This document shows positions 28,381 through 39,018 of a stretch of 64,000 nucleotides of DNA, one piece after another. Numbering within the stretch: position 1 is the stretch's first letter; the number at the start of each line of letters is the position of its first letter. Source of the stretch: Campylobacter sp. MIT 21-1684 (GTDB lineage: Bacteria; Campylobacterota; Campylobacteria; Campylobacterales; Campylobacteraceae); assembly GCF_026241315.1 (NCBI RefSeq), contig NZ_JAPHNA010000002.1:62001-126000 (forward strand). The letters run 5' to 3'. The notes beneath the pieces were generated by a model. The model worked only from the letters and a program-made list of their open reading frames with translations. It was not told the DNA's origin and made no database searches. The position numbers were made by a program, and so were the translations under genes.

Positions 28381-29601
28381 ATGGCAAAGAACAGCAATCT
28401 ACACGAGGCAAAAGCAAATAAAAAAGATGAGTTTTACACACAGCTTAGCGATATAGAAAAAGAACTTGCGAACTATAATAAGAAAGACTTTAAGGATAAA
28501 GTTGTGTATTGTAACTGCGATGACCCACTAGAATCCAATTTTTTCAAATATTTTTTCTTAAACTTCAAGCGTTTGGAGCTAAAAGAGCTTATTACCACTT
28601 GTTATAAAAGTCAAAATTACAAAGAAATAAGTAAAGAGCAATCTCCCAAAAAATCCTATGCGCTGCGCATTTGCAGGGCTGAAGCTGAATCTGCCCTCAA
28701 TAATTCGGGGGGGGGGGTAGAACCTCATAGCATAAAATCTCACCCACTAGAAAGAATAGAATCTCTCCTTGCACTCACTCTTACAAAAGCTAAAAACCAA
28801 AGTCAAAAAACCCAAAAAGCCTTTGAAAACAATAAACAAAAGCTAGAATCTTGCACGCAAGAGCTAACCCCAGATAGATATTGCCATACCACAGGTGTTT
28901 TATTTGTTAGCGAGGATTTTGGAGAGGGCAATGCAGGGGATTTTAGGAGTAGGGATTGTATAGAACTCCTCAAGCAAAGCGATATTGTCGTAACCAACCC
29001 GCCTTTTTCACTCTTCCGCGAGTATGTCGCCCAACTGATACACTATGATAAAAAATTTTTGATTATTGGGAATGTAAATGCTATTACTTATAAAGAAATT
29101 TTTAGATTAATCAAGGCGAATAAACTTTGGCTAGGAGCAAGTATAAAAAGCGGCGATAGAGAATTTGGCGTTCCTCCACATTATCCGCTTAATGCTGCTG
29201 GTGTGAGAATTGATGAATATGGCAATAGATTTCTTAGAATAAAAGGTGTGCGTTGGTTTGTCAATTTAGACTATAAAAAACGGCACGAGCTTTTAGAGAC
29301 AATTTATTCCTATGCCAAAACTCCCGAGAAATACCCAAAGTATGATAACTATGACGCTATTAATGTGGATAAAACAAATCAGATTCCGCTTGATTATGAG
29401 GGCGTTATGGGCGTGCCTATTACATTTTTAGACAAGCATAATCCTAAACAATTTGAGATAGTGGGTAAAATGAGCACAACAGGGATTGATGAGTTTAACT
29501 TTGGTTATCCATACATAAATGGCAAAAAAATCTACGCCCGAATCCTTATCCGCAGAATCCCTTCAGCACAGGACAATCAAAAGGAATTACAATTAAACTA
29601 A
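28381..29601 (+). CDS. EcoRI-family adenine-specific DNA methyltransferase, phase-variable
   Basis: A 406-residue N6-adenine methyltransferase. The catalytic motif IV is TNPPFSLFREY, followed by KKFLIIGNVNAITYKE, FGVPPHYPL and GVRWFVNLDY, all in the order of the EcoRI methylase family (about 326 residues). The opening NLHEAKANKKDEFYTQL also matches. About 80 extra residues before motif IV include the G11-encoded GGG. The frame is open in this isolate. Base composition is richer in G+C than the neighbours. The recognition sequence cannot be read from the protein. Confidence 0.87.
   Translation: MAKNSNLHEAKANKKDEFYTQLSDIEKELANYNKKDFKDKVVYCNCDDPLESNFFKYFFLNFKRLELKELITTCYKSQNYKEISKEQSPKKSYALRICRAEAESALNNSGGGVEPHSIKSHPLERIESLLALTLTKAKNQSQKTQKAFENNKQKLESCTQELTPDRYCHTTGVLFVSEDFGEGNAGDFRSRDCIELLKQSDIVVTNPPFSLFREYVAQLIHYDKKFLIIGNVNAITYKEIFRLIKANKLWLGASIKSGDREFGVPPHYPLNAAGVRIDEYGNRFLRIKGVRWFVNLDYKKRHELLETIYSYAKTPEKYPKYDNYDAINVDKTNQIPLDYEGVMGVPITFLDKHNPKQFEIVGKMSTTGIDEFNFGYPYINGKKIYARILIRRIPSAQDNQKELQLN
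28707..28717 (+). repeat. G11 homopolymer in the methyltransferase ORF
   Basis: Eleven consecutive G residues. With 11 the frame reads Ser-Gly-Gly-Gly-Val and stays open. Loss of one G gives an immediate TAG; gain of one G gives TAG after four more codons. Poly-G tracts of this length slip at high frequency in Campylobacter, so this is a phase switch in the ON state. Confidence 0.92.
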
Positions 29602-29610
29602 AGGAGCAAA

Positions 29611-30747
29611 ATGAAAATCACAGAGTGTAGAATCAAAGTTAAGGACTTAGTAGCAGGGTATAGCAGAGATGAGGAGAGTGGAGAAGTGGTAGCCTATGGG
29701 GATTGCAAAAGTGAAGATTCTCAAGCAAGACTCAATATCCGCCCTAAATACCAAAGGGAGTTTGTGTATAAAGACAAGCAAAGAAATGCGGTGATTGAGA
29801 CGATTTTCAAAGGATTCCCTTTAAATACAATGTATTGGGTGAGAAACACCGAATCTAATGCCGAGTATGAATATGAAGTGCTAGATGGGCAGCAAAGAAC
29901 CATTAGCATTTGCGAGTATTATAAGGGTGATTTTTCGCTTAAAGAGCAGTATTTTCATACTTTGCCAGAGGACAGAAAAGAAACGTTTTTAAACTATGAG
30001 TTGATGATTTATGTGTGTGAGGGAGAGGAAAGTGAGAAGCTAGAGTGGTTTAGGGTGATTAATATCGCAGGAGAGAGGCTCACAGAGCAAGAATTGCGTA
30101 ATGCGATTTATGCGAGTGTGTGGCTAAGTGATGCCAAAAGGAGATTTAGCAAAACAAACTCTCTAGCGGAACAAAAAGGCGGGAGGTATCTAAATGGCTC
30201 AAGTATAAGGCAGGAGTTTTTAGAATCTGCTCTTGCGTGGATAGTGGGCAAAAGGGAGGATAAGGCGATTTGTGAGTATATGGCAAAGAGTGCGAAAGAT
30301 TGCAAAAATGCTGATGAGTTATGGGGCTATTTTTGCGCAGTCATTGATTGGGTGGAGATGAAATTCCCAACATACCGCAAGGAGATGAAAGGTATAGAAT
30401 GGGGACTTTTGTATAATGAGTATAAAGATAAGCCTTTGGATAAAGAGGAGCTAGAATCTCGTGTGGCAAAGCTTATGGCTGATGATGAGGTGCAAAAAAA
30501 GAGTGGCATTTACGCGTATGTGCTAAGTGGAGAGGAAAAACACCTCAATTTAAGGGCATTTGACAAGGGCATAATTCGGGCAGTGTATGAGGCGCAAGAG
30601 GGCATTTGTCCGCATTGCAAAGAAACTTTTGCGATAGAGGAAATGGAGGCTGATCATATCAAGCCTTGGAGCAAGGGAGGTAAAAGCGTGAAAGAAAATT
30701 GCCAAATGCTCTGTCGCGAGTGTAATCGTAGGAAAAGTGATAAGTAG
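29611..30747 (+). CDS. DUF262-HNH endonuclease-like protein
   Basis: A 378-residue two-domain protein. The N-terminal DUF262 domain (about 35-160) has RPKYQREFVY and the characteristic LDGQQRTISI. The C-terminal HNH nuclease (about 320-378) has a zinc pair CPHCKETF, the catalytic EADHIKPWSKGG, and LCRECNRRKSD. DUF262 proteins occur in GmrSD-type modification-dependent restriction and in other defence systems. It starts 9 bases after the methyltransferase stop, with AAAGGAG between them, so the genes are almost certainly co-transcribed. It may be a restriction nuclease for the methyltransferase or an enzyme reading its mark. Confidence 0.82.
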   Translation: MKITECRIKVKDLVAGYSRDEESGEVVAYGDCKSEDSQARLNIRPKYQREFVYKDKQRNAVIETIFKGFPLNTMYWVRNTESNAEYEYEVLDGQQRTISICEYYKGDFSLKEQYFHTLPEDRKETFLNYELMIYVCEGEESEKLEWFRVINIAGERLTEQELRNAIYASVWLSDAKRRFSKTNSLAEQKGGRYLNGSSIRQEFLESALAWIVGKREDKAICEYMAKSAKDCKNADELWGYFCAVIDWVEMKFPTYRKEMKGIEWGLLYNEYKDKPLDKEELESRVAKLMADDEVQKKSGIYAYVLSGEEKHLNLRAFDKGIIRAVYEAQEGICPHCKETFAIEEMEADHIKPWSKGGKSVKENCQMLCRECNRRKSDK

Positions 30748-30792
30748 TGAATTGTGAAAATGAAGAAGTGTTTTTATTTTTATTTTCTGTTT

Positions 30793-31314
30793 TTAGAATT
30801 TATTGTATAAGTCTTTCTTGTTTGAAAAGAATTGTGTAGTTTCTTTTATAATACTATATGCTTCAACAAGATTTTCAAAAGAAAAATGTAAGTTTGCCGG
30901 TGAACTTGAAGGTAAAGCAAGAGCTTGAAGATTAGGATAAAATTTTTTAAAAAAATGAAAAGCATATCTTCCTGTGGTGAAAATTTGTTTAATTTGTGTT
31001 TGAGGTAAAAAATCGTGAAGATTATTTGCTTTGGCATATGATATAGTTTTATCATCAGAATTTTTTATCTTACAACTAGCAATAATATCCCATAGAGCTA
31101 TTTTTTCTTGTTTTAAAAATTGCTTTTGACTTGATATATCCTCAAGTTTGACTCCATAAAGTTTTTCTAAAATTCTCCAAAACCTGTTTCTTGGATGTTG
31201 ATAATAGAATCCAAATTGTCTTGATTTTACAGAAGGAAAAGAACCTAAGATGAGTACAAGAGAATTGGCATCAAAGAAAGGTTCAAACGAATAATACCTC
31301 TGATTCATTCGCAC
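30793..31314 (-). CDS. Uracil/hypoxanthine-DNA glycosylase family protein
   Basis: A 173-residue protein of the uracil-DNA glycosylase superfamily. [23 protein letters not shown] supplies the first active-site motif (GSFPS, as in family 6 hypoxanthine-DNA glycosylases), and LPSSSPAN near residue 135 is the second. It should excise deaminated bases in base-excision repair. It overlaps the pnp stop end by 10 bases, corresponding to Cj1254 downstream of pnp in C. jejuni. Confidence 0.82.
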   Translation of the reverse strand: MRMNQRYYSFEPFFDANSLVLILGSFPSVKSRQFGFYYQHPRNRFWRILEKLYGVKLEDISSQKQFLKQEKIALWDIIASCKIKNSDDKTISYAKANNLHDFLPQTQIKQIFTTGRYAFHFFKKFYPNLQALALPSSSPANLHFSFENLVEAYSIIKETTQFFSNKKDLYNKF

Positions 31315-33449
31315 AAATCCACAGAAATTTTACCATTTTTTATTTCATCAATTTTGACTTTTACTTTATCATTTCGAGTTAAATTTAAATGTTTGCATTT
31401 AGAATGATGAAGCAAACCATCAATTCCATTTTTAAGTTCTACAAAAGCCCCAAATCCAGCTATTTTTTTTACTTCACCTATAAATTCCTCACCTATTTCA
31501 AAAGCAGATAAATCTTTTTCTCTGTTAATTTTTTTTCCAGATTTTTGACCGTTTATAAGAGTGATAATATATTCTTTGGCAGCTTGTATTTGATTGCTTT
31601 GATTCGCAGTAATTTTTACCTCGCCTTTTTCTCTATCTAAGTCTATAGAAACTTCAAATTTTTCAATAATTTCTTTAATTGTCTTACCTGCTTGTCCTAT
31701 AATATCAACAATTTTAGACGGATCAACAAGAAAAGATTCAAGTTTTGGAAGAATTTCCTCATTGACAACAATTTCTTTAGCAGATTTTTCCATATGTTCT
31801 AATATAGAAAGTCTCGCTTCTTTTGCTTGATACAAAGCTTTTTTTAGAGTGTGTTTTTCAATACCACCTAGTTTAATATCCATTTGCAAGGCAGTTATAC
31901 CATCTTTACTTCCTGCAACTTTAAAATCCATATCCCCATCGTGATCCTCTAAACCCATAATATCAGTAAGTATAGCTTCTTTATCTCCTTCAATAATAAG
32001 TCCCATAGCCACACCTGCTACTAACTTAAGATTTGTAACACCTGCAGCACGAAGAGCTAGGGAAGCTCCGCATACTGTTGCCATAGAGCTTGAACCATTG
32101 CTTTCTAAAATTTCACTTACGAGACGAATTACATAAGGATAATTTTGTTCTATACTAGGATATAAAGCTCTTTTAGCTAAATTTCCGTGTCCTAATTCTC
32201 TTCTACCCGGAGCTTTAAGAGCACCTGTTTCACCTACGCAAAAACTTGGAAAATTATAATGAATCATAAATCTTTCATTAATAGTATGTTTTTCGGTGAG
32301 GGTTTCAAAAAGTTGTGCATCATTGTCTGTGCCTAAAGTTGCTACAACAAGGGCTTGCGTTTGTCCTCTGGTAAAGAGACAAGAGCCGTGAGCATTAGGC
32401 AAAATATTTGTTTCTATGCTTAAAGGACGAATTTCATTTAAAGCTCTTCCATCAGCTCTTTTGCCTTTGTTGATAATCTGATCTCGTACAAGCTTTTTCT
32501 TTGCTGTTTGCAAAGCACTCATTATATTTTCTTGACTCCAAGTGCTTGCTTCTTTATGTAGTGCAATCTTTTTGGCAATTTGATGTAATTGATCTATTCT
32601 TTCGCTTTTAGCCATTTCTTTGATAGCGTTTTGAAGTTCTGTATGAAAATTTTTTTCTATAAAATGAAGTATTTGCGTAATATCAATTTTATTTTTATAT
32701 TCTATATCACTATATTTTTTGTGCTTGCTAAAAATTTTTTCATATGCTTTTGTTCCATTTATAATAGCTTGTTGTGCTTTATCAAGTGCTTCTAAAAGTT
32801 CATCTTCGTTGAGTTCATTCATATTTTGAGTAAAAGTGCTAGTTTGAGCATTTGTAGTATCATCTTTTTCTTCGCAATGAGGTAAGGCTCGCATTTCTAT
32901 CATTAAAAGTTCATCTTTTATGCCGGCTACATACAGATCAAGCGTGCTCTTTTTAAGTTGAGTGTTGCTAGGATTAAGAATGAATGTACCGTCTATCTTA
33001 GCTATACGAACGCCACAAACAGGAGCTTTTAACGGAATATCGCTTAAATAAAGGGCAATACTTGCAGCATTTAAACTCATAACTTGTAAATCTACCTCAG
33101 TGTCTGCAGAAAGTACCATTACTACAATTTGTGTTGGATATGCATAGCCTTCTGGAAAGAGTGGTCTTAAAGATCGGTCTATAATTCTTGCACTCAAAGT
33201 TTCAGTTTCACTAGGTTTTGTTTCTCTTTTGATATATCCTCCCGGAATTCTTCCAGCAGCATATGTTTTCTCTATGTATTGGACTGTAAGAGGTAAAAAA
33301 TCTTCTTCTACCTGTTCATATTCTCTTGTAACTGTGGCTAAAACGACACTTTTTCCTATTTGCATTAAAACAGCACCATTAGCTTGTTTAGCAACTTTAT
33401 TAACATCAAAAATTTCTAAATTCCCATTTATATCTATGCTATATCGCAT
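31305..33449 (-). CDS. pnp: Polynucleotide phosphorylase
   Basis: A 714-residue 3'-5' phosphorolytic exoribonuclease. Two RNase PH domains (the second with [14 protein letters not shown] and [13 protein letters not shown]), then a KH domain ([14 protein letters not shown]) and an S1 domain ([18 protein letters not shown]). The start [10 protein letters not shown] at 33449 is preferred over a longer frame to 33536, because AAAAGGACAAAAA lies directly before it and the extra 29 residues are not family-like. C. jejuni PNPase is needed at low temperature. Confidence 0.94.
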   Translation of the reverse strand: MRYSIDINGNLEIFDVNKVAKQANGAVLMQIGKSVVLATVTREYEQVEEDFLPLTVQYIEKTYAAGRIPGGYIKRETKPSETETLSARIIDRSLRPLFPEGYAYPTQIVVMVLSADTEVDLQVMSLNAASIALYLSDIPLKAPVCGVRIAKIDGTFILNPSNTQLKKSTLDLYVAGIKDELLMIEMRALPHCEEKDDTTNAQTSTFTQNMNELNEDELLEALDKAQQAIINGTKAYEKIFSKHKKYSDIEYKNKIDITQILHFIEKNFHTELQNAIKEMAKSERIDQLHQIAKKIALHKEASTWSQENIMSALQTAKKKLVRDQIINKGKRADGRALNEIRPLSIETNILPNAHGSCLFTRGQTQALVVATLGTDNDAQLFETLTEKHTINERFMIHYNFPSFCVGETGALKAPGRRELGHGNLAKRALYPSIEQNYPYVIRLVSEILESNGSSSMATVCGASLALRAAGVTNLKLVAGVAMGLIIEGDKEAILTDIMGLEDHDGDMDFKVAGSKDGITALQMDIKLGGIEKHTLKKALYQAKEARLSILEHMEKSAKEIVVNEEILPKLESFLVDPSKIVDIIGQAGKTIKEIIEKFEVSIDLDREKGEVKITANQSNQIQAAKEYIITLINGQKSGKKINREKDLSAFEIGEEFIGEVKKIAGFGAFVELKNGIDGLLHHSKCKHLNLTRNDKVKVKIDEIKNGKISVDLCE

Positions 33450-33519
33450 TTTTTGTCCTTTTTTAGCAGTTAATGCTTGTGTTATTTTTTTAAAAATATC
33501 TAACAAAACTATCCTTTCT

Positions 33520-35565
33520 TTAAATTTTATTTTCATTTTCTTTTAAAGAGAAATCATATTTCACACCTCCAAGCGGATAAAAATTAAACACAAAATACAC
33601 TCCACTTTGATTGCGCGCACTAATACCACCGCTTGTAAGTTTAGGATCCACTCTTTCTCTATACACTAAGGAATAATTCCAACATTTTCTTTGGTAAGTA
33701 TAGCCAAGTTCCCACATATTAGGGTGTGCTCTTTGAATATCAAGCCATATTCCACCAAAGAGATTATAGTTTGCAGAAGCTCTATAATTTGTTCTTGTAC
33801 CTATGAAACTGTATTTACCGTATTTGTCATTTTGATAGGCGTGTGAAAATTCCAAATCAGCTTTAAAGTCTATGTTGAGACTAAGTTGAGAGATAATATT
33901 TGTAAAGCGATTCTCCTGATAAGAATAGACAAGTTCGTTGTTTAAATAGGCATTTTCATTAAAATAATAGGTGAGAAGATTTTCAAGTTTATCAAATTGA
34001 CCTTTTTTATCAAGATAATCAATGTTAAAACGGTGTTTTAATTTTTTTTGGGCTTTTTTATTGTAAAAATATTGCACGTTATAAAGGCTTAGGTGCTGTT
34101 CTTCTTTTTCAATATCTAAATACTCTTCACTAATTTGACCAGAATGAGTACCAACCAATAAATAGTTTAGTCCAAAATTGATTGTATGAAAATACGAATC
34201 GTAAGCTTTTGAGAGATCAGTGTAAAGATTAAACTGATGTGCGCTAGTGAAATAAGAATCGTGTTCTTTGTCAGTAGAGCCGGTATAATTTATCAAAGAG
34301 GCAAAGGCATTTTCTGTGAAGGTAAAATGCAACAAGTCGCCGAAAAATGCATTATGATAGCTTAAAGGCAGGTTAAAATTGAGTTGGTTAGCATAAGGTC
34401 CAATCTGTCTGTAATATTTATGAAAAGAAGCATCAAAAGAATAACGAATTTTTTCATTGAAAAGCTCATTTAAGAAATGATGATATTGAAAAGAAGGATA
34501 CTCTTGTAAGGTGCTTTTATTATTTGTTTTTGAAGTATCTATATAGTATTTTGCATACATTCCATAAAAATTATTTTCATCAGCTAAGAAATAATTTACC
34601 TTAGAGCTTATTAAGGAAGTGAGATCGCGGTAGTCTCTGTGCCCAAGATTAAGATAATCTACATCATTAAGATAGGTTGCATCAACCCAAAGTCCTTCTT
34701 GAAAATTGTCTCCAAGTAAAGATTTTACTAAAGATTCTCGTGCATACTTGATTTCAAGTCCTGTATGAATTTGCTCTTTTAAATTTTCTTTTTTATAGTA
34801 ATTTGTATTTTCTCTAAAGATTCCAAAACTAACTTCTCCGCTAGAAGAAAATGAGTCTATAAAACGTAAGGTGGAGTAGATACCAAAACCACGTTTAGCT
34901 CGAATTTGAGGATTAAGCTCCAAGTCTAAATTTTCAAAAGGTGCAAAATAAATAGGTTGTTCATAATACAAACCTTCGCTACTTTTTAATACCAAATTTG
35001 GTATTAAAAGTCCGCTTTGTCTGTGTGTGTCTGCACTAAAACCAAAATACGGCAGATAAAAAACGGGAATATTTTTTACATACAATTTTGCATTATATAA
35101 ATGTACAAAATTACTCTGCCTGTTAAGCCAACCTTCGCTAAAACGGATTTCCCAATCAGGATTTTCTATATTGCAACTTGAAACTGCTGAAATTGTGCTC
35201 TTAAATTTGAGCGAATCAAAAGAGCTTAGTTTGCTTTGAAACCATACTTCTAGATTATTGTTTGTAAAAAAGAAATTTTCAAAATTCCCCTCATTCCCAT
35301 CAAGTTTCAATTTCGCATAACTTGAATGCGCTCTTTCATTTTGCCCTCTTAAGATATTAACATCTCCGAAAAGTTCAATTTCACCTGTTTGTTCATTGTA
35401 AATAGCTTTGTTTGCTGTAATAAAATAAAAATCTGAAAAAATAACTACATCATCATTAGCTGTTACAAAATCTCCCTCTTTTTTTACATCTAAAGCATAA
35501 ATATCAACTTCAGTAGCATTTAAAATAAAACTTAAACTGCACAATAAGCAAAATTTACGCCACAT
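33520..35565 (-). CDS. lptD: LPS-assembly outer membrane protein LptD
   Basis: About 681 residues. The start [21 protein letters not shown] at 35565 gives a proper signal peptide; the frame is open further upstream to 35640 but would bury it. The N-terminal part is an OstA-like periplasmic domain ([32 protein letters not shown]), followed by a large beta-barrel rich in alternating aromatic residues. It inserts lipo-oligosaccharide into the outer leaflet. The start overlaps the RDD gene by 11 bases. Confidence 0.88.
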   Translation of the reverse strand: MWRKFCLLCSLSFILNATEVDIYALDVKKEGDFVTANDDVVIFSDFYFITANKAIYNEQTGEIELFGDVNILRGQNERAHSSYAKLKLDGNEGNFENFFFTNNNLEVWFQSKLSSFDSLKFKSTISAVSSCNIENPDWEIRFSEGWLNRQSNFVHLYNAKLYVKNIPVFYLPYFGFSADTHRQSGLLIPNLVLKSSEGLYYEQPIYFAPFENLDLELNPQIRAKRGFGIYSTLRFIDSFSSSGEVSFGIFRENTNYYKKENLKEQIHTGLEIKYARESLVKSLLGDNFQEGLWVDATYLNDVDYLNLGHRDYRDLTSLISSKVNYFLADENNFYGMYAKYYIDTSKTNNKSTLQEYPSFQYHHFLNELFNEKIRYSFDASFHKYYRQIGPYANQLNFNLPLSYHNAFFGDLLHFTFTENAFASLINYTGSTDKEHDSYFTSAHQFNLYTDLSKAYDSYFHTINFGLNYLLVGTHSGQISEEYLDIEKEEQHLSLYNVQYFYNKKAQKKLKHRFNIDYLDKKGQFDKLENLLTYYFNENAYLNNELVYSYQENRFTNIISQLSLNIDFKADLEFSHAYQNDKYGKYSFIGTRTNYRASANYNLFGGIWLDIQRAHPNMWELGYTYQRKCWNYSLVYRERVDPKLTSGGISARNQSGVYFVFNFYPLGGVKYDFSLKENENKI

Positions 35566-36007
35566 CGATGACAATAGTCCTTGCAGCATAATCTTGCCAA
35601 GTTTTGCGTAGATTATTTCCCAAAGCCCATACAAAGCCAAGCATAAAAGCCATACTGCTTAATTCTCTTACAAAAGCTCTAATACAACTTTGAAGAAAAG
35701 TCGGTTTGTCTAAAAGATTCTCATCTAAAATAATAATTTTACAGAGCATTTTACCCAAACTTGCTCCATAGATAAAGGTAAAAAGGGTATGATAGCTAAA
35801 ATGAAGTAGAAAAGAACCAAAAACAAAATCTCTTAAAATGTTATCTATCCCGCTTAAATCCGTTGCAATAGCGAACTTGTCATAAAAAATAACAAAAACA
35901 ATACACGATAAAATAAGATTATCAATGATATAGGCTACCATTCTTTTTGTAAAACTTGCAATCTTTAAATTTTCTCTTTCGAGTTTATGAGTTAAATCTT
36001 CTTTCAT
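35555..36007 (-). CDS. RDD-family membrane protein
   Basis: About 150 residues with three or four hydrophobic segments. The motif [14 protein letters not shown] has the Arg-Asp pattern of RDD proteins, and [13 protein letters not shown] follows. The start at 36007 forms an ATGA overlap with the purD stop, which is better than the in-frame ATG at 36019. It overlaps lptD at its end. Function unknown; the position between purD and lptD matches C. jejuni Cj1251. Confidence 0.82.
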   Translation of the reverse strand: MKEDLTHKLERENLKIASFTKRMVAYIIDNLILSCIVFVIFYDKFAIATDLSGIDNILRDFVFGSFLLHFSYHTLFTFIYGASLGKMLCKIIILDENLLDKPTFLQSCIRAFVRELSSMAFMLGFVWALGNNLRKTWQDYAARTIVIDVA

Positions 36008-37254
36008 TGAGCTACCCAAAAAGCAATGTCTTTTCTAAATTGTTTGCCTTGAAATTCAACATTTTCACAAAGTTCGTATGCTTTTTCTTTTGCTTCTTGT
36101 ATGCTTTTTCCTGTACCAACACAGACTAAAATACGACCACCATCGGCAAAAAGCTTTCCGTTTTCTAAGCTTACTCCAGCATAAGAGATATGAGAATTTT
36201 CAGGGATATTTTTGATTCGAATTTCGCTTTTATTGGAAGTTTTGTAAGGATAATGCTCACTTGCACAAACCACTCCAACAGCAAATTCTTTTTTGATTTT
36301 TATAGTACTATAACGCAGTCTTTTTTGGGTAGTTGCCAAAAAAAGTTCTAAAGGATTTTCTATAAGAGGCATTAGTACTTCGCATTCGGGATCTCCAAAA
36401 CGCACATTAAATTCAAGCACATAAGGTTTGTTATTTTTTACCATAAGTCCTATAAAAAGTACTCCACAAAATTCATTTCCTTCTTTTTTCATTCCTGATA
36501 AGGTTGGAAGAATAATATCTTTTTGCACTTTACGCAAAAGACTTGCATTGGCTAAGGCGCTTGGAGCGTATGCTCCCATTCCTCCTGTATTTGGTCCTTT
36601 ATCTCCATCGAGGAGTTTTTTATGATCTTGTGCCGGTGGTAAAAGTATATAGTCCTCTCCATCGCATACAGCAAAGATACTCAACTCAAAGCCTTCTAAA
36701 AATTCTTCTATAACGATTAGCTTGCCTGCCTCTGCGAAACTTTCTCCACTTAACATTTTAGCACTAGTTTCAATAGCCTCTTCGTGTGTTTTAGCGATGA
36801 TAACTCCTTTACCTGCACACAGCCCATCGGCTTTTACTACGATAGGAGGTGTGAGCGTATGAATAAAATCTTCGGCTTTTTTTAAAGAATTAGTGCTAAG
36901 AAATTTTGCTGTTTTAATATGGTGTTTTTTGAGAAAATTTTTCATAAAAGATTTTGAACTTTCAAGCATCGCCGCAGCTTTTGTTGGACCAAAAATAACA
37001 AGATTATGAGCACGAAAAATATCTACAACACCATCGGCTAAAAAAGTTTCACTCCCTACTATACAAAGTTCAATTTCCTTTTCTTTGGCATATGTTGCTA
37101 AAACAACAGGATCTTTTATATTTAAATTTGTACCTAGACTTTCTGTAGCCCCATTTCCGGGCGCAAAGTAAAATTGTATATTGTTTTGTGTGTTTTTTAA
37201 GGCTAAGGCGATAGAATATTCACGTGCGCCATTCCCTAAAATCATAATTTTCAT
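36004..37254 (-). CDS. purD: Phosphoribosylamine-glycine ligase
   Basis: A 416-residue ATP-grasp enzyme of purine synthesis, making GAR from phosphoribosylamine, glycine and ATP. N-terminal [16 protein letters not shown], central [15 protein letters not shown] and [15 protein letters not shown] are diagnostic. The stop overlaps the RDD start by ATGA. The upstream region holds a probable 6S RNA on the same strand. Confidence 0.96.
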   Translation of the reverse strand: MKIMILGNGAREYSIALALKNTQNNIQFYFAPGNGATESLGTNLNIKDPVVLATYAKEKEIELCIVGSETFLADGVVDIFRAHNLVIFGPTKAAAMLESSKSFMKNFLKKHHIKTAKFLSTNSLKKAEDFIHTLTPPIVVKADGLCAGKGVIIAKTHEEAIETSAKMLSGESFAEAGKLIVIEEFLEGFELSIFAVCDGEDYILLPPAQDHKKLLDGDKGPNTGGMGAYAPSALANASLLRKVQKDIILPTLSGMKKEGNEFCGVLFIGLMVKNNKPYVLEFNVRFGDPECEVLMPLIENPLELFLATTQKRLRYSTIKIKKEFAVGVVCASEHYPYKTSNKSEIRIKNIPENSHISYAGVSLENGKLFADGGRILVCVGTGKSIQEAKEKAYELCENVEFQGKQFRKDIAFWVAQ

Positions 37255-37273
37255 CTATTTTCTCCTTTGATAG

Positions 37274-37457
37274 GACCCAAACAGCCGTTAACATAAGATT
37301 GACCCTATAAAGTAAAAAAACCATTAGGTAGTTTTTAAAGGCTGCGGCTTCTTACTTTTGTAAAAGCTCAAACAAAGTCACAGAACACGGTAAACCACAC
37401 ATCATAGTACATAGAAATTGTGTTGGATCATTTTAAATATCACAAACTGCTCAGGCA
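37274..37457 (-). ncRNA. ssrS: Probable 6S RNA upstream of purD
   Basis: On the minus strand a perfect TATAAT (37462-37467) lies at the expected distance upstream of a 180-base stretch without ORF. The 5' GCCTGAGCAG can pair with the 3' CTGTTTGGGT over ten positions including G-U pairs, and further in GATCC can pair with GGGTC, giving the long interrupted rod of 6S RNA. I recall 6S RNA being encoded before purD in Epsilonproteobacteria. The ends are approximate. An ordinary purD leader is the alternative. Confidence 0.6.
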
Positions 37458-37504
37458 GTTAATTATAGCTTTATTTAACTTAAATTTTTATGGTTTTGAA
37501 GAGT

Positions 37505-38923
37505 CTAGAGAAGTTTGAATTTTGTCTTGCCTGTTTTATCAAAATGTTTTCCTTGTAAAATAATATCAGCAACATTCTCCCAAATGTGTTTTTCATCTAT
37601 ATAGACAATATCAAAAGTGTTATCGCGCATTAAAGATTGATAATTAACTTTTTTTGGTGCGTATTTGACAATATAATAAGGATTTATACCAAAAATTTCT
37701 AATTTTATCCTACAAAGTAAATCTAAATCTGAAGTTATAACAAGAAATTTTTTTCTTTGTTCTTTGGTAATTTTTTTAATATACATTAAAAGTTTTTGAT
37801 CAAAAGGATTGAGTGCTGTTTTATTGAGTCTACTTAGATAATGTTCTGCAAAAGCTAAAGCACAAAAAGAATTTTCTATATTGCTTCTTGTGAAATATGA
37901 ATTTTTTACCCCAGTGGATTTGAGAGACAAATGCCAAATTTTTATATCTATGATTGTAGCACATAGATTTAGACCAGTAGCGATTTTGGTAAAAAGTTTT
38001 TCTCTTGAAAGTTTAAAGGCATTTTCGAAGATACCTAAATTTTTTTTATAAAAATCGTTTCGTAAAGAATCAAGTTTTTTCAGTGAGCTTTTATAGTAAT
38101 CGTTTTCTTTTTTAAGTTTTGCCATACGCTCTTCTTTTGCCTTTAGTTTGAGAGGATCCTGATTGGAATTAGAGCGTAAGTTTATTTCAAGTTGTAAGTT
38201 TTTTATTTGTGATTCAAGTGAAGAAGAACGATTTTTTCTTGTATCTATTGTTGCAACTAAAGCTTGATAATGGCATTGTAAAGACAAGAAATTTTCATTA
38301 AAAATTTTTGTGATATTAATCATTTTATGTTTGTCTTTCATATCATTATAGGAATTTTCAAGATGCATTATTATGCTTTTAAGTACTGCAAATTGTGTTT
38401 GATCTGTGGAATTATCCATAAAAATAAGAGTGTCAAGAGCTTTATTAATAAAACGTTTGAGTATAAAATAATCCAAAATACAAGGGATTTCTTTTTCATC
38501 TTGAACATTTGATTTTAATGTTTCAACAGAAAGTATTTCTTCGGCAAAATAATTTTGTATAGCTTGAGGAATGGTAAAGGAGAGAGGAATTTTTTCTATT
38601 GCATCATAATCTGTACTTCGATAAAGTTCAGTAATATACGCACTACGTCGTGAATTTTGTATATCTTCAAGTTCATCGTCATTATCAGTCCTCCAAAAAT
38701 CATTCTCGTTTATAAAATCACCTTCTTTAAATTCTTGAAATCGAGAAGGGCGAATTCCTGTAATACTTTTACCATCAGAATGAAATTCTACGAGCATACC
38801 AACACACGGCATACTTCTTTTATCGCTCCAAATATATTTGTTAAAATCGAAAAAAACTTTGGCAGAATTCGTTACCGTTCCACGTCCTGTGGAATCCATA
38901 TAAATAGCTATTTTACCGTGCAT
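37505..38923 (-). CDS. Hypothetical coiled-coil protein (Cj1249-like)
   Basis: A 472-residue soluble protein I cannot assign. The first 65 residues look like a small OB or cold-shock-like fold (GKIAIYMDSTGRGTVTNS...VGMLVEF). A long charged helical region at about 225-300 is probably a coiled coil. The last 100 residues (KKFLVITSDLDLLCRIKLEIFG...DIVYIDEKHIW) resemble a degenerate receiver or Rossmann-like domain. It lies between guaA and purD as in C. jejuni. Confidence 0.75.
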   Translation of the reverse strand: MHGKIAIYMDSTGRGTVTNSAKVFFDFNKYIWSDKRSMPCVGMLVEFHSDGKSITGIRPSRFQEFKEGDFINENDFWRTDNDDELEDIQNSRRSAYITELYRSTDYDAIEKIPLSFTIPQAIQNYFAEEILSVETLKSNVQDEKEIPCILDYFILKRFINKALDTLIFMDNSTDQTQFAVLKSIIMHLENSYNDMKDKHKMINITKIFNENFLSLQCHYQALVATIDTRKNRSSSLESQIKNLQLEINLRSNSNQDPLKLKAKEERMAKLKKENDYYKSSLKKLDSLRNDFYKKNLGIFENAFKLSREKLFTKIATGLNLCATIIDIKIWHLSLKSTGVKNSYFTRSNIENSFCALAFAEHYLSRLNKTALNPFDQKLLMYIKKITKEQRKKFLVITSDLDLLCRIKLEIFGINPYYIVKYAPKKVNYQSLMRDNTFDIVYIDEKHIWENVADIILQGKHFDKTGKTKFKLL

Positions 38924-39018
38924 ACTCTTTCCTTGTAAAATTTCATAGAGTGAAATTTTAGCTTTATGTTTATAAATTTTTTATAAGGTCTCTTTAAAAA
39001 AAGCTTTGCTTCTAAGCA

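Noticed and set aside
14655-30792. tRNA-Ser as integration site of the inositol island
   Set aside because: No copy of the tRNA 3' end was found at the far side (28285-28380 or 30748-30792) and no integrase is present, so integration at the tRNA is not supported.
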